In this document: positions 9,777-18,581 of the stretch, piece by piece
How positions within the stretch are numbered: position 1 is the stretch's first letter
Layout of the letters: every line of letters begins with the position of its first letter
NCBI GenBank assembly: GCA_030149165.1
Contig: JASBRY010000008.1
Location: 372,001 to 436,000, forward strand
Length of the DNA: 64,000 nt
From: Phycisphaerales bacterium
GTDB taxonomy: Bacteria > Planctomycetota > Phycisphaerae > Phycisphaerales > UBA1924
Reading direction: 5' to 3'
Notes under the pieces: model-generated
Databases searched by the model: none
Told to the model about the DNA's origin: nothing
The model's input: the letters and a program-made list of their open reading frames with translations, nothing else
Program-made: the position numbers and the translations under genes

Positions 9777-10637
9777 TCAGCCCTCATGGCGCTGCATCGT
9801 GATTTCAGGGCCTCGGATATCGAGGATCATCGCGCCGGCATCGATTCTTCCGGTGCTGTTGAGCAGCGAAATCAGGCGTTCGATCTTGACTGACGAAGGC
9901 ATCTCGGCGGGACGCGAGCGTCCTGGACCGCCTCCGAAGAGGACTCTCGCGTCATTGTCTGTAAGGAGTTGGAGGATGCCGTGCTCTCGTTTGGTTCCCA
10001 GATCGATCCCGACGACTTGGTTGTGGAGGTTGTGCTTCTGGAGTTCCACGAGCAGGTTGAGTGCATCGCGGATCTCCGGCTCGTCCCAGTTGTTCCCTGT
10101 GCCGGGATGCGGGAGCGCGGGGTTGTGGATCACGAACTGGTTTGATTCATCGTGCGGATAATCGAGCGGGAGGACATGCGATTGGAAGTCGATGAGGTAA
10201 TCGCGATCGCCGCTGCGAACCACGGCGGCAGGTATGCGCCATTCGGCTTCGATGATGATGGAGCCTTGGTCAGTCCAGCGTGCTTCGGGTGTGGTGTTGA
10301 CCCAACCAGTTGAAGCAAGGGCTTTGGACGCGTTGTGGAGCGGGTGCCAGCTCAGTGCTTTGGTCCCAGCAACAGATGCTTGCACGAGGCGCTCGATGCG
10401 ATCACGCTCTGAGATCGGCATCCAGATATGTCCAGATGAATCGGTCCCCCAGTTGATCTGGATGGTCGGATCGGTGTTGGTGATGTGCTGAGCGGCGCGC
10501 TCGTCCACGGCTTTGATGCCCATCCCGGCGCTCACGAAGACGCCGGCTGCGCCGAGGACGATCGCACTGGTGATCGCGATGCGTTTGTTGCGTGCGACTG
10601 CTTCGGGGTCCTTCTTCTTTTTCTTTTTCGCGGCCAT
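9777..10637 (-). CDS. Divergent FtsQ/DivIB-like protein
   Basis: Basic N-terminus (MAAKKKKKKD), one TM, POTRA/FtsQ-like pattern, and synteny murC-murB-ddl-this gene. Confidence 0.55.
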   Translation of the reverse strand: MAAKKKKKKDPEAVARNKRIAITSAIVLGAAGVFVSAGMGIKAVDERAAQHITNTDPTIQINWGTDSSGHIWMPISERDRIERLVQASVAGTKALSWHPLHNASKALASTGWVNTTPEARWTDQGSIIIEAEWRIPAAVVRSGDRDYLIDFQSHVLPLDYPHDESNQFVIHNPALPHPGTGNNWDEPEIRDALNLLVELQKHNLHNQVVGIDLGTKREHGILQLLTDNDARVLFGGGPGRSRPAEMPSSVKIERLISLLNSTGRIDAGAMILDIRGPEITMQRHEG

Positions 10638-10657
10638 GCGTGTCTCTCGTTGGTCGG

Positions 10658-11611
10658 TTACGAACTGGGAATCGGTTGGTGCGATCGGATCGCGGCGTTG
10701 ACGAGGTGCTCGCAGAGCTGAGGCATCGGGAGTCCGCTCGCGGCTGCGGCTTTGGGGAGCAGCGAGGACGCGGTGAATCCCGGCATGGTGTTGGCTTCGA
10801 GGAGCCAGGGATTCCCGGATGCGTCGAGCATGAAATCGACACGCGCCAGATGACGCACACCGATCCGTTTACACAATGACAACGACCACGATTGGAGGTC
10901 GCTGACGAGATCATCGGCTAGATCGGGGTTTACGGTGTAGATCGTGTCGTTGCGTTCGTATTTCGCTTGGTAGTCGTAGATCCCTGAAGCGGGCGCGATC
11001 TCGATCACTGGGAGTGCTTTGAGGTTGCCCGATCCATCGTCGATGACGGAGACCGTGAGTTCTCTCGCACTCGTGATCATCGGTTCGATCATCGAAACTT
11101 GTTGTTGATCCGATGCTTTAATCGCTCCGAGTGCGTTGATCCAGTCTTGATGGCTGTGACAGATGTAGAGACCGCACGATGAGCCATCGGCGACTGGCTT
11201 GATCACGAGTGGTGTGTCAATTGGTTGGACGGCTTCGTGCGGATCGCTGTATGAGGACGGATCGAGGATAGCGGCGGGTTTGGTTGGGATGTTGAGGTTC
11301 GCGGCGAGGAGTTTGGTCGCCATCTTGTCCATCGCGATGCGGGCGGCGATTGCTCTGCATCCAACGAATGGTCGTTTGGTGCGTTCTAGGCGCTGTTGGA
11401 GTTGGCCACCTTCTCCGAATCGGCCGTGGAGGACAGGGAAGATGACCTCGGCATTCCATTCGTTGATCTCATCGACGCTTGGTTCATCGACGATGAGCAA
11501 CTCCGCTTTGAGTCCCGCTTCCAGGCATCCTTGATGGACGCCTGTCGCGCTCTCGATCGAGACTTCACGCTCGGCGTCCAGGCCGCCTCCGAGTACGAGG
11601 ACGCTGGTCAT
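10658..11611 (-). CDS. ddl: D-alanine--D-alanine ligase
   Basis: VFPVLHGRFGEGGQLQ, LARVDFMLDASGNPWLLEANTMPGFTASSLLPKAA. Confidence 0.93.
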   Translation of the reverse strand: MTSVLVLGGGLDAEREVSIESATGVHQGCLEAGLKAELLIVDEPSVDEINEWNAEVIFPVLHGRFGEGGQLQQRLERTKRPFVGCRAIAARIAMDKMATKLLAANLNIPTKPAAILDPSSYSDPHEAVQPIDTPLVIKPVADGSSCGLYICHSHQDWINALGAIKASDQQQVSMIEPMITSARELTVSVIDDGSGNLKALPVIEIAPASGIYDYQAKYERNDTIYTVNPDLADDLVSDLQSWSLSLCKRIGVRHLARVDFMLDASGNPWLLEANTMPGFTASSLLPKAAAASGLPMPQLCEHLVNAAIRSHQPIPSS

Positions 11612-12534
11612 TGTGAGACCTCCTTATCGCGCGTCCATATCACAACCTCGTTGTCGAGCTCAACTCCGAAGTGGTCGCGGACCCGATCCTGGACTTGCTT
11701 CATCAGCGTGATGACATCGCGAGCGCGAGCATCGGGAGTGGTGGTGATGAAGTTCGCATGGAGATCGGAGACCAAGGCGCCGTTGTGCTGCATCCCTTTG
11801 CATCCGGCGCGGTCGATGAGCATCCCGGCACTCACGCGATCTCCGGCGTTCCCGATGGATTCGATTTCGGCGGTGAGTGTCGGGTTTTTGAACGCACATC
11901 CAGCGGACTTGGCGCTCATGGGTTGTGAATCCGTCTTGTACTTCATGCACTCAGCGAGCTCTTGCTTGAGAGCGTTGGTGTCTGCACTTTCCAAACAGAA
12001 CACAGCGGAACACACGAGCAGATGGTTCAATCCTGAATGGCGATAACTGAAGTCGATGTCGGACTTGCTCAGCTCATGCATGCGTCCCGCTCGGTCCATC
12101 GCGTGAACAGCGACGAGATGGTCTGAGATTGTTCCGAACCTTCCTCCGGCGTTCATGATGACCGCACCGCCGATGGTTGCTGGGAATCCGGCGAGTCCCT
12201 GGAGTCCGGACAATCCCGCATTGACCGTCTGTGTGATGAGTCTCGGGAGTGCGACTCCAGCGCCAGCACGAACGATCCCGGTTGATGGATCGATATCGAC
12301 AGTCTTGAATCCATCGGACTGCATCGAAACGACGAGGTGATCCATCCCACTGTCGTCGACGAGCAGGTTGGCGCCCTCACCGAGTATTTTGCACTCATCA
12401 TCGAGTTCAAGGCATTGCATCAACTGTTCGATGGAATCTGGACGCGCGAGACGATCAGCGCGCCCTCCGATGCGGAACCATGTCGAGATCGGCGCGTCGT
12501 GCTCGATCTGCAAGCTGTCGGTGCGCGTCGTCAT
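11608..12534 (-). CDS. murB: UDP-N-acetylenolpyruvoylglucosamine reductase MurB
   Basis: TWFRIGGRADRL, GEGANLLV, GLSGLQGLAGFPATIGGAVIMNAGGRFG; start MTTRTDS overlaps murC stop. Confidence 0.93.
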   Translation of the reverse strand: MTTRTDSLQIEHDAPISTWFRIGGRADRLARPDSIEQLMQCLELDDECKILGEGANLLVDDSGMDHLVVSMQSDGFKTVDIDPSTGIVRAGAGVALPRLITQTVNAGLSGLQGLAGFPATIGGAVIMNAGGRFGTISDHLVAVHAMDRAGRMHELSKSDIDFSYRHSGLNHLLVCSAVFCLESADTNALKQELAECMKYKTDSQPMSAKSAGCAFKNPTLTAEIESIGNAGDRVSAGMLIDRAGCKGMQHNGALVSDLHANFITTTPDARARDVITLMKQVQDRVRDHFGVELDNEVVIWTRDKEVSQ

Positions 12535-14072
12535 CGGTCGATTCCTGCATCGAGGAACCCTTGTCCGACTTGCCAGACCGGTCCGGCGCCCATGACCACC
12601 AGGAGGTCTCCCGGCCTGCACATATTCTCGAGCTGCTCGATGATCGCTTCGAATGGATACAAGTGCATCGCTTTGACATCACGAGCGCGGAGCCGATCGA
12701 CCAAGTCCGATGAGTTGACCTTGTGGCGTTCCGCTTCCGAGTCGCGCACAAAGTAGATGTGTGGCACAATGACCACATCCGCGTGCTCAAAGCTCGTCGC
12801 GAACTCATCGAGGAGGAAGCGTGTGCGCGAGTGTTGGTGTGGTTGAAAGACGCAGATGAGTCGTCCGTCGTGCTTCGAGGGGTCTTGATCCATGCGCAGG
12901 GCGCGGAGGGTTGCGTCGATTTCGGTTGGGTGATGCCCGTAGTCGTCGATGACCTTGACACCGTTCCGGCTACCAAGCAGTTGGAGTCTGCGATCAAGTC
13001 CGCTGAACGCATTGAAGGACTGCGCGAGCAGGTCGGGATCCCCTCCGACGGATCGTCCCAGTGCAAACGCGACGGCGGAGTTCATCGCGTTGTGCTCACC
13101 AGGCAGCGAGAGATTCCAGGAATGTGTTTGCCCATCGGGGGATTGGACAGTGGTGATGCCGTCCTGGTATCCGACAACCCAATCAGCGCCTGGATTGAAT
13201 CCGATGGTTTCGATGTCGCACTTGAGACCGGCGGTGACTTCTCGTCGGAACGCGCCGTCGTGTCCGATGATCAGCTTCCCGCCTTGCTCAGCATTGGGGA
13301 TGAGCTGTGCGAACTGTGCGAAGGATTCGACGACCGCGTCGAGCGAGCCGTAGATATCGAGGTGGTCCGCTTCGATGGAACTGATGGACGCGACGGTTGG
13401 TCGGAGGTTGTGGAATGAGCGATTGAACTCGCACGCTTCGGCGAGGAGGATCCCAGGCTTGCCCCCCCACTCATCGTGTGCGAACTCTGCCGGGATTACT
13501 CCGCTCCCTACTCGGCATCCAACTCGATTGGTGGGAGGATTGAGTGCGCCTTTTTCGAGCTGCTGGCAGGTTGCTCCGACGATGACCGATGGATCCAGTT
13601 TCGCGTCTGTCAGGGCGCATCCGAGCATCGCGGTGGTCGTGGATTTGCCGTGGGTTCCGGCGATCGCGACACCGGTGCGTCCGGTCATGCACGCGCCCAG
13701 TGCTTCTGGATATGAAAGGACAGACAGTCCACGATTGGTCGCTTCGATGACCATTGGATGTTCTGGTCGAACAGCGGCGGATGCGAGAACAACATCGATG
13801 TCTTCTGGGAGTGCATCAGCGGATTCGTCGAAGCTGACACTGATCTTGATGTCCTTAAGTGCTTCAGTGACCGGCGATGGGGTGGAATCACATCCTTGCA
13901 CATGCATTCCGGCGCCGCTGAGCATGCGAGCGAGCGCGGACATGCCGCACCCTCCGATCCCGATCATGTACGGCGAGGAACCTCCGATCGAGAATCCCGG
14001 CGTGGAGGATTGGTGTGATCGAGCGTGATCGCTGGAAGTGCCGGAGATTGGGGAGGAATCGCGGGTCATCAT
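12531..14072 (-). CDS. murC: UDP-N-acetylmuramate--L-alanine ligase MurC
   Basis: IGIGGCGMSALARML, GTHGKSTTTAML, DDYGHHPTEI, FQPHQHSRTRFL. Confidence 0.95.
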   Translation of the reverse strand: MMTRDSSPISGTSSDHARSHQSSTPGFSIGGSSPYMIGIGGCGMSALARMLSGAGMHVQGCDSTPSPVTEALKDIKISVSFDESADALPEDIDVVLASAAVRPEHPMVIEATNRGLSVLSYPEALGACMTGRTGVAIAGTHGKSTTTAMLGCALTDAKLDPSVIVGATCQQLEKGALNPPTNRVGCRVGSGVIPAEFAHDEWGGKPGILLAEACEFNRSFHNLRPTVASISSIEADHLDIYGSLDAVVESFAQFAQLIPNAEQGGKLIIGHDGAFRREVTAGLKCDIETIGFNPGADWVVGYQDGITTVQSPDGQTHSWNLSLPGEHNAMNSAVAFALGRSVGGDPDLLAQSFNAFSGLDRRLQLLGSRNGVKVIDDYGHHPTEIDATLRALRMDQDPSKHDGRLICVFQPHQHSRTRFLLDEFATSFEHADVVIVPHIYFVRDSEAERHKVNSSDLVDRLRARDVKAMHLYPFEAIIEQLENMCRPGDLLVVMGAGPVWQVGQGFLDAGIDR

Positions 14073-14136
14073 GGGACAATATATCGACCATCTGGACGAT
14101 ATGACATGACTGTGTGATGGTTTGAGGTGAATTGGA

Positions 14137-15384
14137 TTACGCCGGAGGGGTAAGAGCAGTTGGACCGAGCGTTTGAATGGTCAAAGTCCCGAGCTCGCGA
14201 CGCTGGAGGTAGTTGTTGAAGTCATCCAGATTGATTGAATCGATCTGATCGATGATCTGTGAGAGTGTGCGAGGGTTGTTGCGTTTGACAATGTCCGCGA
14301 CGAGTGCTTCGGATCGAGCGCCAGTGGATTCACCACTGAAGATGACTCGGCTCTTGAGTCCGATCTTGGCGCGATCGAACTCCTGCTGTGTGACATCCCC
14401 AGCCTTGAGTGCTTCGAGTTGTTCGTGAAGGACATCGAGCGATTCCTGAGCACGCTCTGGGGTGGTCCCGACATAGCTCGTGACGAGTCCATGTTCACGC
14501 TCGGCGCGATAGCTCGCGGATACGGAATAACACAGTCCTCGCTTCTCGCGGACTTCAGTGAAGAGCCGTCCAGACATCCCTCCGGACAACACGCTCACGG
14601 CGAGCTGCTCGTTCATTTCGTCATCGTGTCCTGCATGAGGCGCGTCGTTGACGATGATGACCTGGACTTGATTCGTGTCATCGGTTTCGTGCGCATACCC
14701 CCGCGTTGCGCCGGATGAGATCTTGGGTAATGGCGCCGATCCAGACCAGTTTCCGAAATGCTGCTCGATGTGCTTGACTGCTTGATCCGGATCGATGGAT
14801 CCCGCGATCCCGATGATGGCGCCTTTGGGTTTGTTGTGCTGATTCCACCAATCGCGCGTCGCGTCTGCGGTTAGGGATTTGAGGGAGGATTCGGTGCCGT
14901 AGGTGCTGCGGTTGTACGGATCGGGGAGGTGACGAGCACGCGCGGCGAGCACGGCCCGTTGCTGCGGATCATCAGCGAGCGAGGCCAGCGCGTGCTGCGC
15001 CATCACACGCGATGCCTCGAATGCAGCATCATTCATCGATGGGTTGAGCGCCATATCCGCAACGAGTGGGATCGCTTCATCGAAGCGTGCTCCCAGTGTG
15101 GTCATTGAGATTGCTGTCGATCGTGATCCTGCGGAGCTGTCGCGAACAGCTCCGGCGAGATCGAAATCGTCTGCTTGTTGTTGTGAAGTTCGTGATGTTG
15201 TGCCGCGCAGTAAAAGTTCGGCGCAGACACTCGCGATACCCAACTGGGAAATTTCTTGGTGGATAACTCCAGAAGGGATAACCAAACGCAAAGAAACCGA
15301 TTGCATCGATTCGATGGGTTGCACGGCGATGCGCAAGCCGTTGTCGAGTGTTGTTTGCATGATCTGGTCGTGTGTTGTTGTCAT
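14137..15384 (-). CDS. M16 family (insulinase-like) peptidase
   Basis: LDNGLRIAVQPIESMQSVSLRLVIPSG; VREKRGLCYSVSASY C-terminal signature; the HxxEH-type zinc site is not obvious. Confidence 0.85.
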   Translation of the reverse strand: MTTTHDQIMQTTLDNGLRIAVQPIESMQSVSLRLVIPSGVIHQEISQLGIASVCAELLLRGTTSRTSQQQADDFDLAGAVRDSSAGSRSTAISMTTLGARFDEAIPLVADMALNPSMNDAAFEASRVMAQHALASLADDPQQRAVLAARARHLPDPYNRSTYGTESSLKSLTADATRDWWNQHNKPKGAIIGIAGSIDPDQAVKHIEQHFGNWSGSAPLPKISSGATRGYAHETDDTNQVQVIIVNDAPHAGHDDEMNEQLAVSVLSGGMSGRLFTEVREKRGLCYSVSASYRAEREHGLVTSYVGTTPERAQESLDVLHEQLEALKAGDVTQQEFDRAKIGLKSRVIFSGESTGARSEALVADIVKRNNPRTLSQIIDQIDSINLDDFNNYLQRRELGTLTIQTLGPTALTPPA

Positions 15385-15938
15385 CGTGCACCTGTTCTGT
15401 GATTCAACGCGTTTGGTGTTTCAGCGGAGTGATTCTTCACTTCAAACGGTACAAATTCCCAATGAAGCACAAAATCAGGTGCCCGAACTTTCGCGAATTG
15501 CATTCAAATGCGCGTCGAACTGCGTCGATCTTGATGGGTTTCGTGTTTTTTTGCCAATCACAGTTTGTTTGATCATTTTGAACGATCTGAATCACGGTTT
15601 CCGATGCCAATGCGCTGATCGCGAACAAAGTTTTGCAGCACTGAACCGAACAAACTTCAGCGCGCGCATCATGTTGGAAATGTTGAACTTTGTGCTGACG
15701 GAGCGCGAAATGAATAACGCAGCAGCGCGAATGGTTTGACAAACTTGAAAAAAAGCGCAGTGTGCGCGACATTCTTGTATGATTTGTATGAGTGAAGTGT
15801 GTGTTGTTGGCGCTGTTCACTCAAGTCGTCGACCTTCTGGCTCCGATGAGTCTGGTAAGTGTCAATAACGGTATGTGGGCCCGATCTCGAACACTCGGCT
15901 CCACAACACAGCATTTGGGTTCGAAACGGAGAGCCGAC

Positions 15939-16385
15939 ATGGCTAAGAAAAAAGCAACTCGAAAAAAAACGACTCGCAAAAAAGCAACCCGTAAAAAGGT
16001 AGCGAAGAAAGCAACCCGCAAGAAAGCAACCAAGAAGAAAGCGACTCGCAAGAAGGCTGCTAAGAAGGCAACACGCAAGAAAGCAACCAAGAAGAAAGCA
16101 ACCCGTAAGAAGGCTGCGAAGAAGACCACTCGCAAGAAAGCGACCAAGAAGAAAGCTACTCGCAAGAAGACCGCGAAGAAGGCTACTAAGAAGAAGGCCA
16201 CTCGCAAGAAGGCCACTCGCAAGAAGGCCACCAAGAAGAAAGCTACACGCAAAAAAGCGACCAAGAAGAAGGCTACACGCAAGAAGGCAGCAAAGAAGGC
16301 CACTAAGAAAAAAGCTACACGCAAGAAAGCTGCAAAGAAGACCACCAAGCGTAAAGCGACACGCCGCAAGGCAACTCGCCGGTGA
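15939..16385 (+). CDS. Histone H1-like lysine-rich repeat protein
   Basis: MAKKKATRKKTTRKKATRKKVAKKATRKK... nearly all K/A/T/R; start at 15939 after a purine-rich RBS (ORF track start 15792 is probably too early). Confidence 0.85.
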   Translation: MAKKKATRKKTTRKKATRKKVAKKATRKKATKKKATRKKAAKKATRKKATKKKATRKKAAKKTTRKKATKKKATRKKTAKKATKKKATRKKATRKKATKKKATRKKATKKKATRKKAAKKATKKKATRKKAAKKTTKRKATRRKATRR

Positions 16386-16441
16386 TCCTCGTGGGGATTG
16401 ATCGCAAATGATCGATTCCGAGTAGAATTCCAATGCCGTTC

Positions 16442-16474
16442 ACGGAGCCGATCTCATGATCGGCTCCGTTTTTT
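16442..16474 (+). terminator. Intrinsic terminator of the histone-like gene
   Basis: ACGGAGCCGATC-TCAT-GATCGGCTCCGT stem-loop (12-bp perfect stem) followed by T-run. Confidence 0.9.
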
Positions 16475-16490
16475 ATGCCATACCCAGCGC

Positions 16491-16976
16491 TCAAGCCGCT
16501 GGTGGTCGGCTCAGGAAACGATTCATCATCTCTGAGTCCACTCCATCCATCGGATAGTGGATCGAGAGTCCCGTCTCAAGCGACTGGTGATCACAGATCA
16601 CAAACGAGCAGGGCTCCTCAACGCGCCATCCGACGAATCGGAGCGCTCGAGCGAGACACTCGATCGAGGTGGCGCAGACGATCCCGTCTTGATGGCGTTC
16701 GACTGGGATGAACCCGAACTGCCAGGCTTGTCGGCTGGTGATCACGGAACGGATGTCTTCATCGATCTCGATCGAGCATGGATTAATGCGAGGTGAGATC
16801 ATCGCGAACTGCACGGCCCACGCGTGCTCGATCACTCCTGGATCGATCCCGAACATCTCCTCGGCGAGTAATCCGAATGGTCTTGGGTTGGATTCTTGTT
16901 CTTTGACGACCTGATCGCATTGATCGGGGGTGAGGACGCCGTATTGAACGAGGAGATCGCCGAGCCGTAGTGCCAT
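16491..16976 (-). CDS. Type II secretion GspE N-terminal-domain-like protein
   Basis: MALRLGDLLVQYGVLTPDQCDQVVKEQ...PFGLLAEEMFGI resembles GspE/PilB N-terminal domain; no ATPase domain. Confidence 0.55.
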   Translation of the reverse strand: MALRLGDLLVQYGVLTPDQCDQVVKEQESNPRPFGLLAEEMFGIDPGVIEHAWAVQFAMISPRINPCSIEIDEDIRSVITSRQAWQFGFIPVERHQDGIVCATSIECLARALRFVGWRVEEPCSFVICDHQSLETGLSIHYPMDGVDSEMMNRFLSRPPAA

Positions 16977-17228
16977 GATTGGTGCTCCAGGGCGTCGTCG
17001 TTTGACCACGCCGGGTGTGACTGCGTTCCAGAACAGGAACGATGTGATGCCACAGGATCGACGCGTCAGTGACTCATATGGATCAATGCATGCTCATTTT
17101 GCGCGTTTGGGTCGTATTGGGCGTCGCTGCTGTACTGCCCGGAGTAAGCGAACATGCATCTCACAATCATTGCGGGATTGGTTTGCACACTTGGGATTTG
17201 TAATCCGCGCCAGCGCCGATAATTCCGT

Positions 17229-18578
17229 TCATTTTCCGACACAGAAGGTCGCGAAGACACGCCCGAGAACATCGTCAGGGGTGATCTCACCCGTGAGCTC
17301 ACCCAAAGCATTGAGTGCATCGCGTAATCCGGATGCGACGAGTTCCGGCGCATCGAGCGAGCGAGCATCAGGATCGACCCACTGGGTCGCGTGTCCGATC
17401 CCTCGTATCGCGTCAGCGATTGCTCGTCGATGACGCGGGACGAACGCGCCGACCCCCAAATCTTTGCGATTGGTGACGGCGTCCGCGATCGCTCGTTTGA
17501 GCACATCGACTCGATGTCCATCAAGAGCGCAGACGCTGATCGCGTTAGGTTGGATCTGCGTATCGATCACGAGGTCCGCTTTGGTTCGGACCCTGATGAT
17601 GGGTTTATCAAGCGATGCCAGATGTTCTCGATCCTCGAATCGTCCCGATGGATCGCACCAGATCAGAGCATCCGCGGATTTGAGATGCTCTCGCGATCGC
17701 TGCTGTGCGATCTCGTCGAGCGGATCCACGGCGGAGTCTCCGAGTCCTGCGAGATCCGTAAGTGTGATCGTCCCGGCTCCTGGGATATCACGCTCGAGTT
17801 CCATCGACTCGCCGATCGCATCGCGTGTCGTGCCTGCTCGATCGCTGACAACTGATCGGTGGACACCCAGCAACGCATTAAAGAGAGCGCTCTTCCCGGC
17901 GTTGGGTTGACCACACAGGACGACTTCCGGATTACTCGTGCGGAGCGCTGAACCGGTCTCGTTTCCGACTTCACTCTGCAGTTGGGCACTTAGCGAGTTG
18001 AGTCGGTTGAGCAGATCGCCTGGTGGGATCGGGACGACATCGTCCTGATCAGTGAAGTCCACTCCCGATTCGACGAGCGCGAGCAAGAGCGCGAGTTCCT
18101 CGGCCCATGCTTTGCATTGCTCGCCTTGGGATCCATCGAGCAGGTGATTGGCGGCGCTGAGTGCTTCGTCCCCCACGGCCGCGATCCGCAGCGCGACCCC
18201 CTCGGCTTGCGCAAGCGACAATCGGTTATTGAGATACGCACGCGCGCTGAACTCTCCCGGCTCAGCGCGGCGGATCGCTGGGGACTCGAAGATTTTGTCG
18301 AGCACACGCTCAAGCAGTGTTGGATTCCCGACCACGATGAGCTCAGCGACATCCTCTCCGGTGTAGCTCTTCGGACCATCGAACCAGATGAGCATGCAAG
18401 GAAGTGACTGGTGCTGATCGAGCGTGAATCGAGCACGATGGATACCTCGTGTTGGGTTCTCAAGCGTGGTCAGTGATTGGATGCATGCTCGTGCGTCGGA
18501 TCCGGAGATGCGGATGATCGCTCGTGTGCTCTGTCCCGCAGGGGATCCGATAGCCGCAATGGTCCCGCCGGTCGGCAT
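17229..18578 (-). CDS. mnmE: tRNA modification GTPase MnmE (TrmE)
   Basis: DTIAAIGSPAGQ-type start (GGTIAAIGSPAGQSTRAIIRISG), GQPNAGKSALFNALLG, DRAGTTRDAI, C-terminal FCVGK. Confidence 0.95.
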   Translation of the reverse strand: MPTGGTIAAIGSPAGQSTRAIIRISGSDARACIQSLTTLENPTRGIHRARFTLDQHQSLPCMLIWFDGPKSYTGEDVAELIVVGNPTLLERVLDKIFESPAIRRAEPGEFSARAYLNNRLSLAQAEGVALRIAAVGDEALSAANHLLDGSQGEQCKAWAEELALLLALVESGVDFTDQDDVVPIPPGDLLNRLNSLSAQLQSEVGNETGSALRTSNPEVVLCGQPNAGKSALFNALLGVHRSVVSDRAGTTRDAIGESMELERDIPGAGTITLTDLAGLGDSAVDPLDEIAQQRSREHLKSADALIWCDPSGRFEDREHLASLDKPIIRVRTKADLVIDTQIQPNAISVCALDGHRVDVLKRAIADAVTNRKDLGVGAFVPRHRRAIADAIRGIGHATQWVDPDARSLDAPELVASGLRDALNALGELTGEITPDDVLGRVFATFCVGK

Positions 18579-18581
18579 GGA

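Noticed and set aside
15821-16369. Minus-strand 182-aa ORF MRRVALRLVVFFAAFLRVAFFLVAFF... opposite the histone-like gene
   Set aside because: Mirror translation of the Lys-rich repeat; the plus-strand gene has an RBS and terminator
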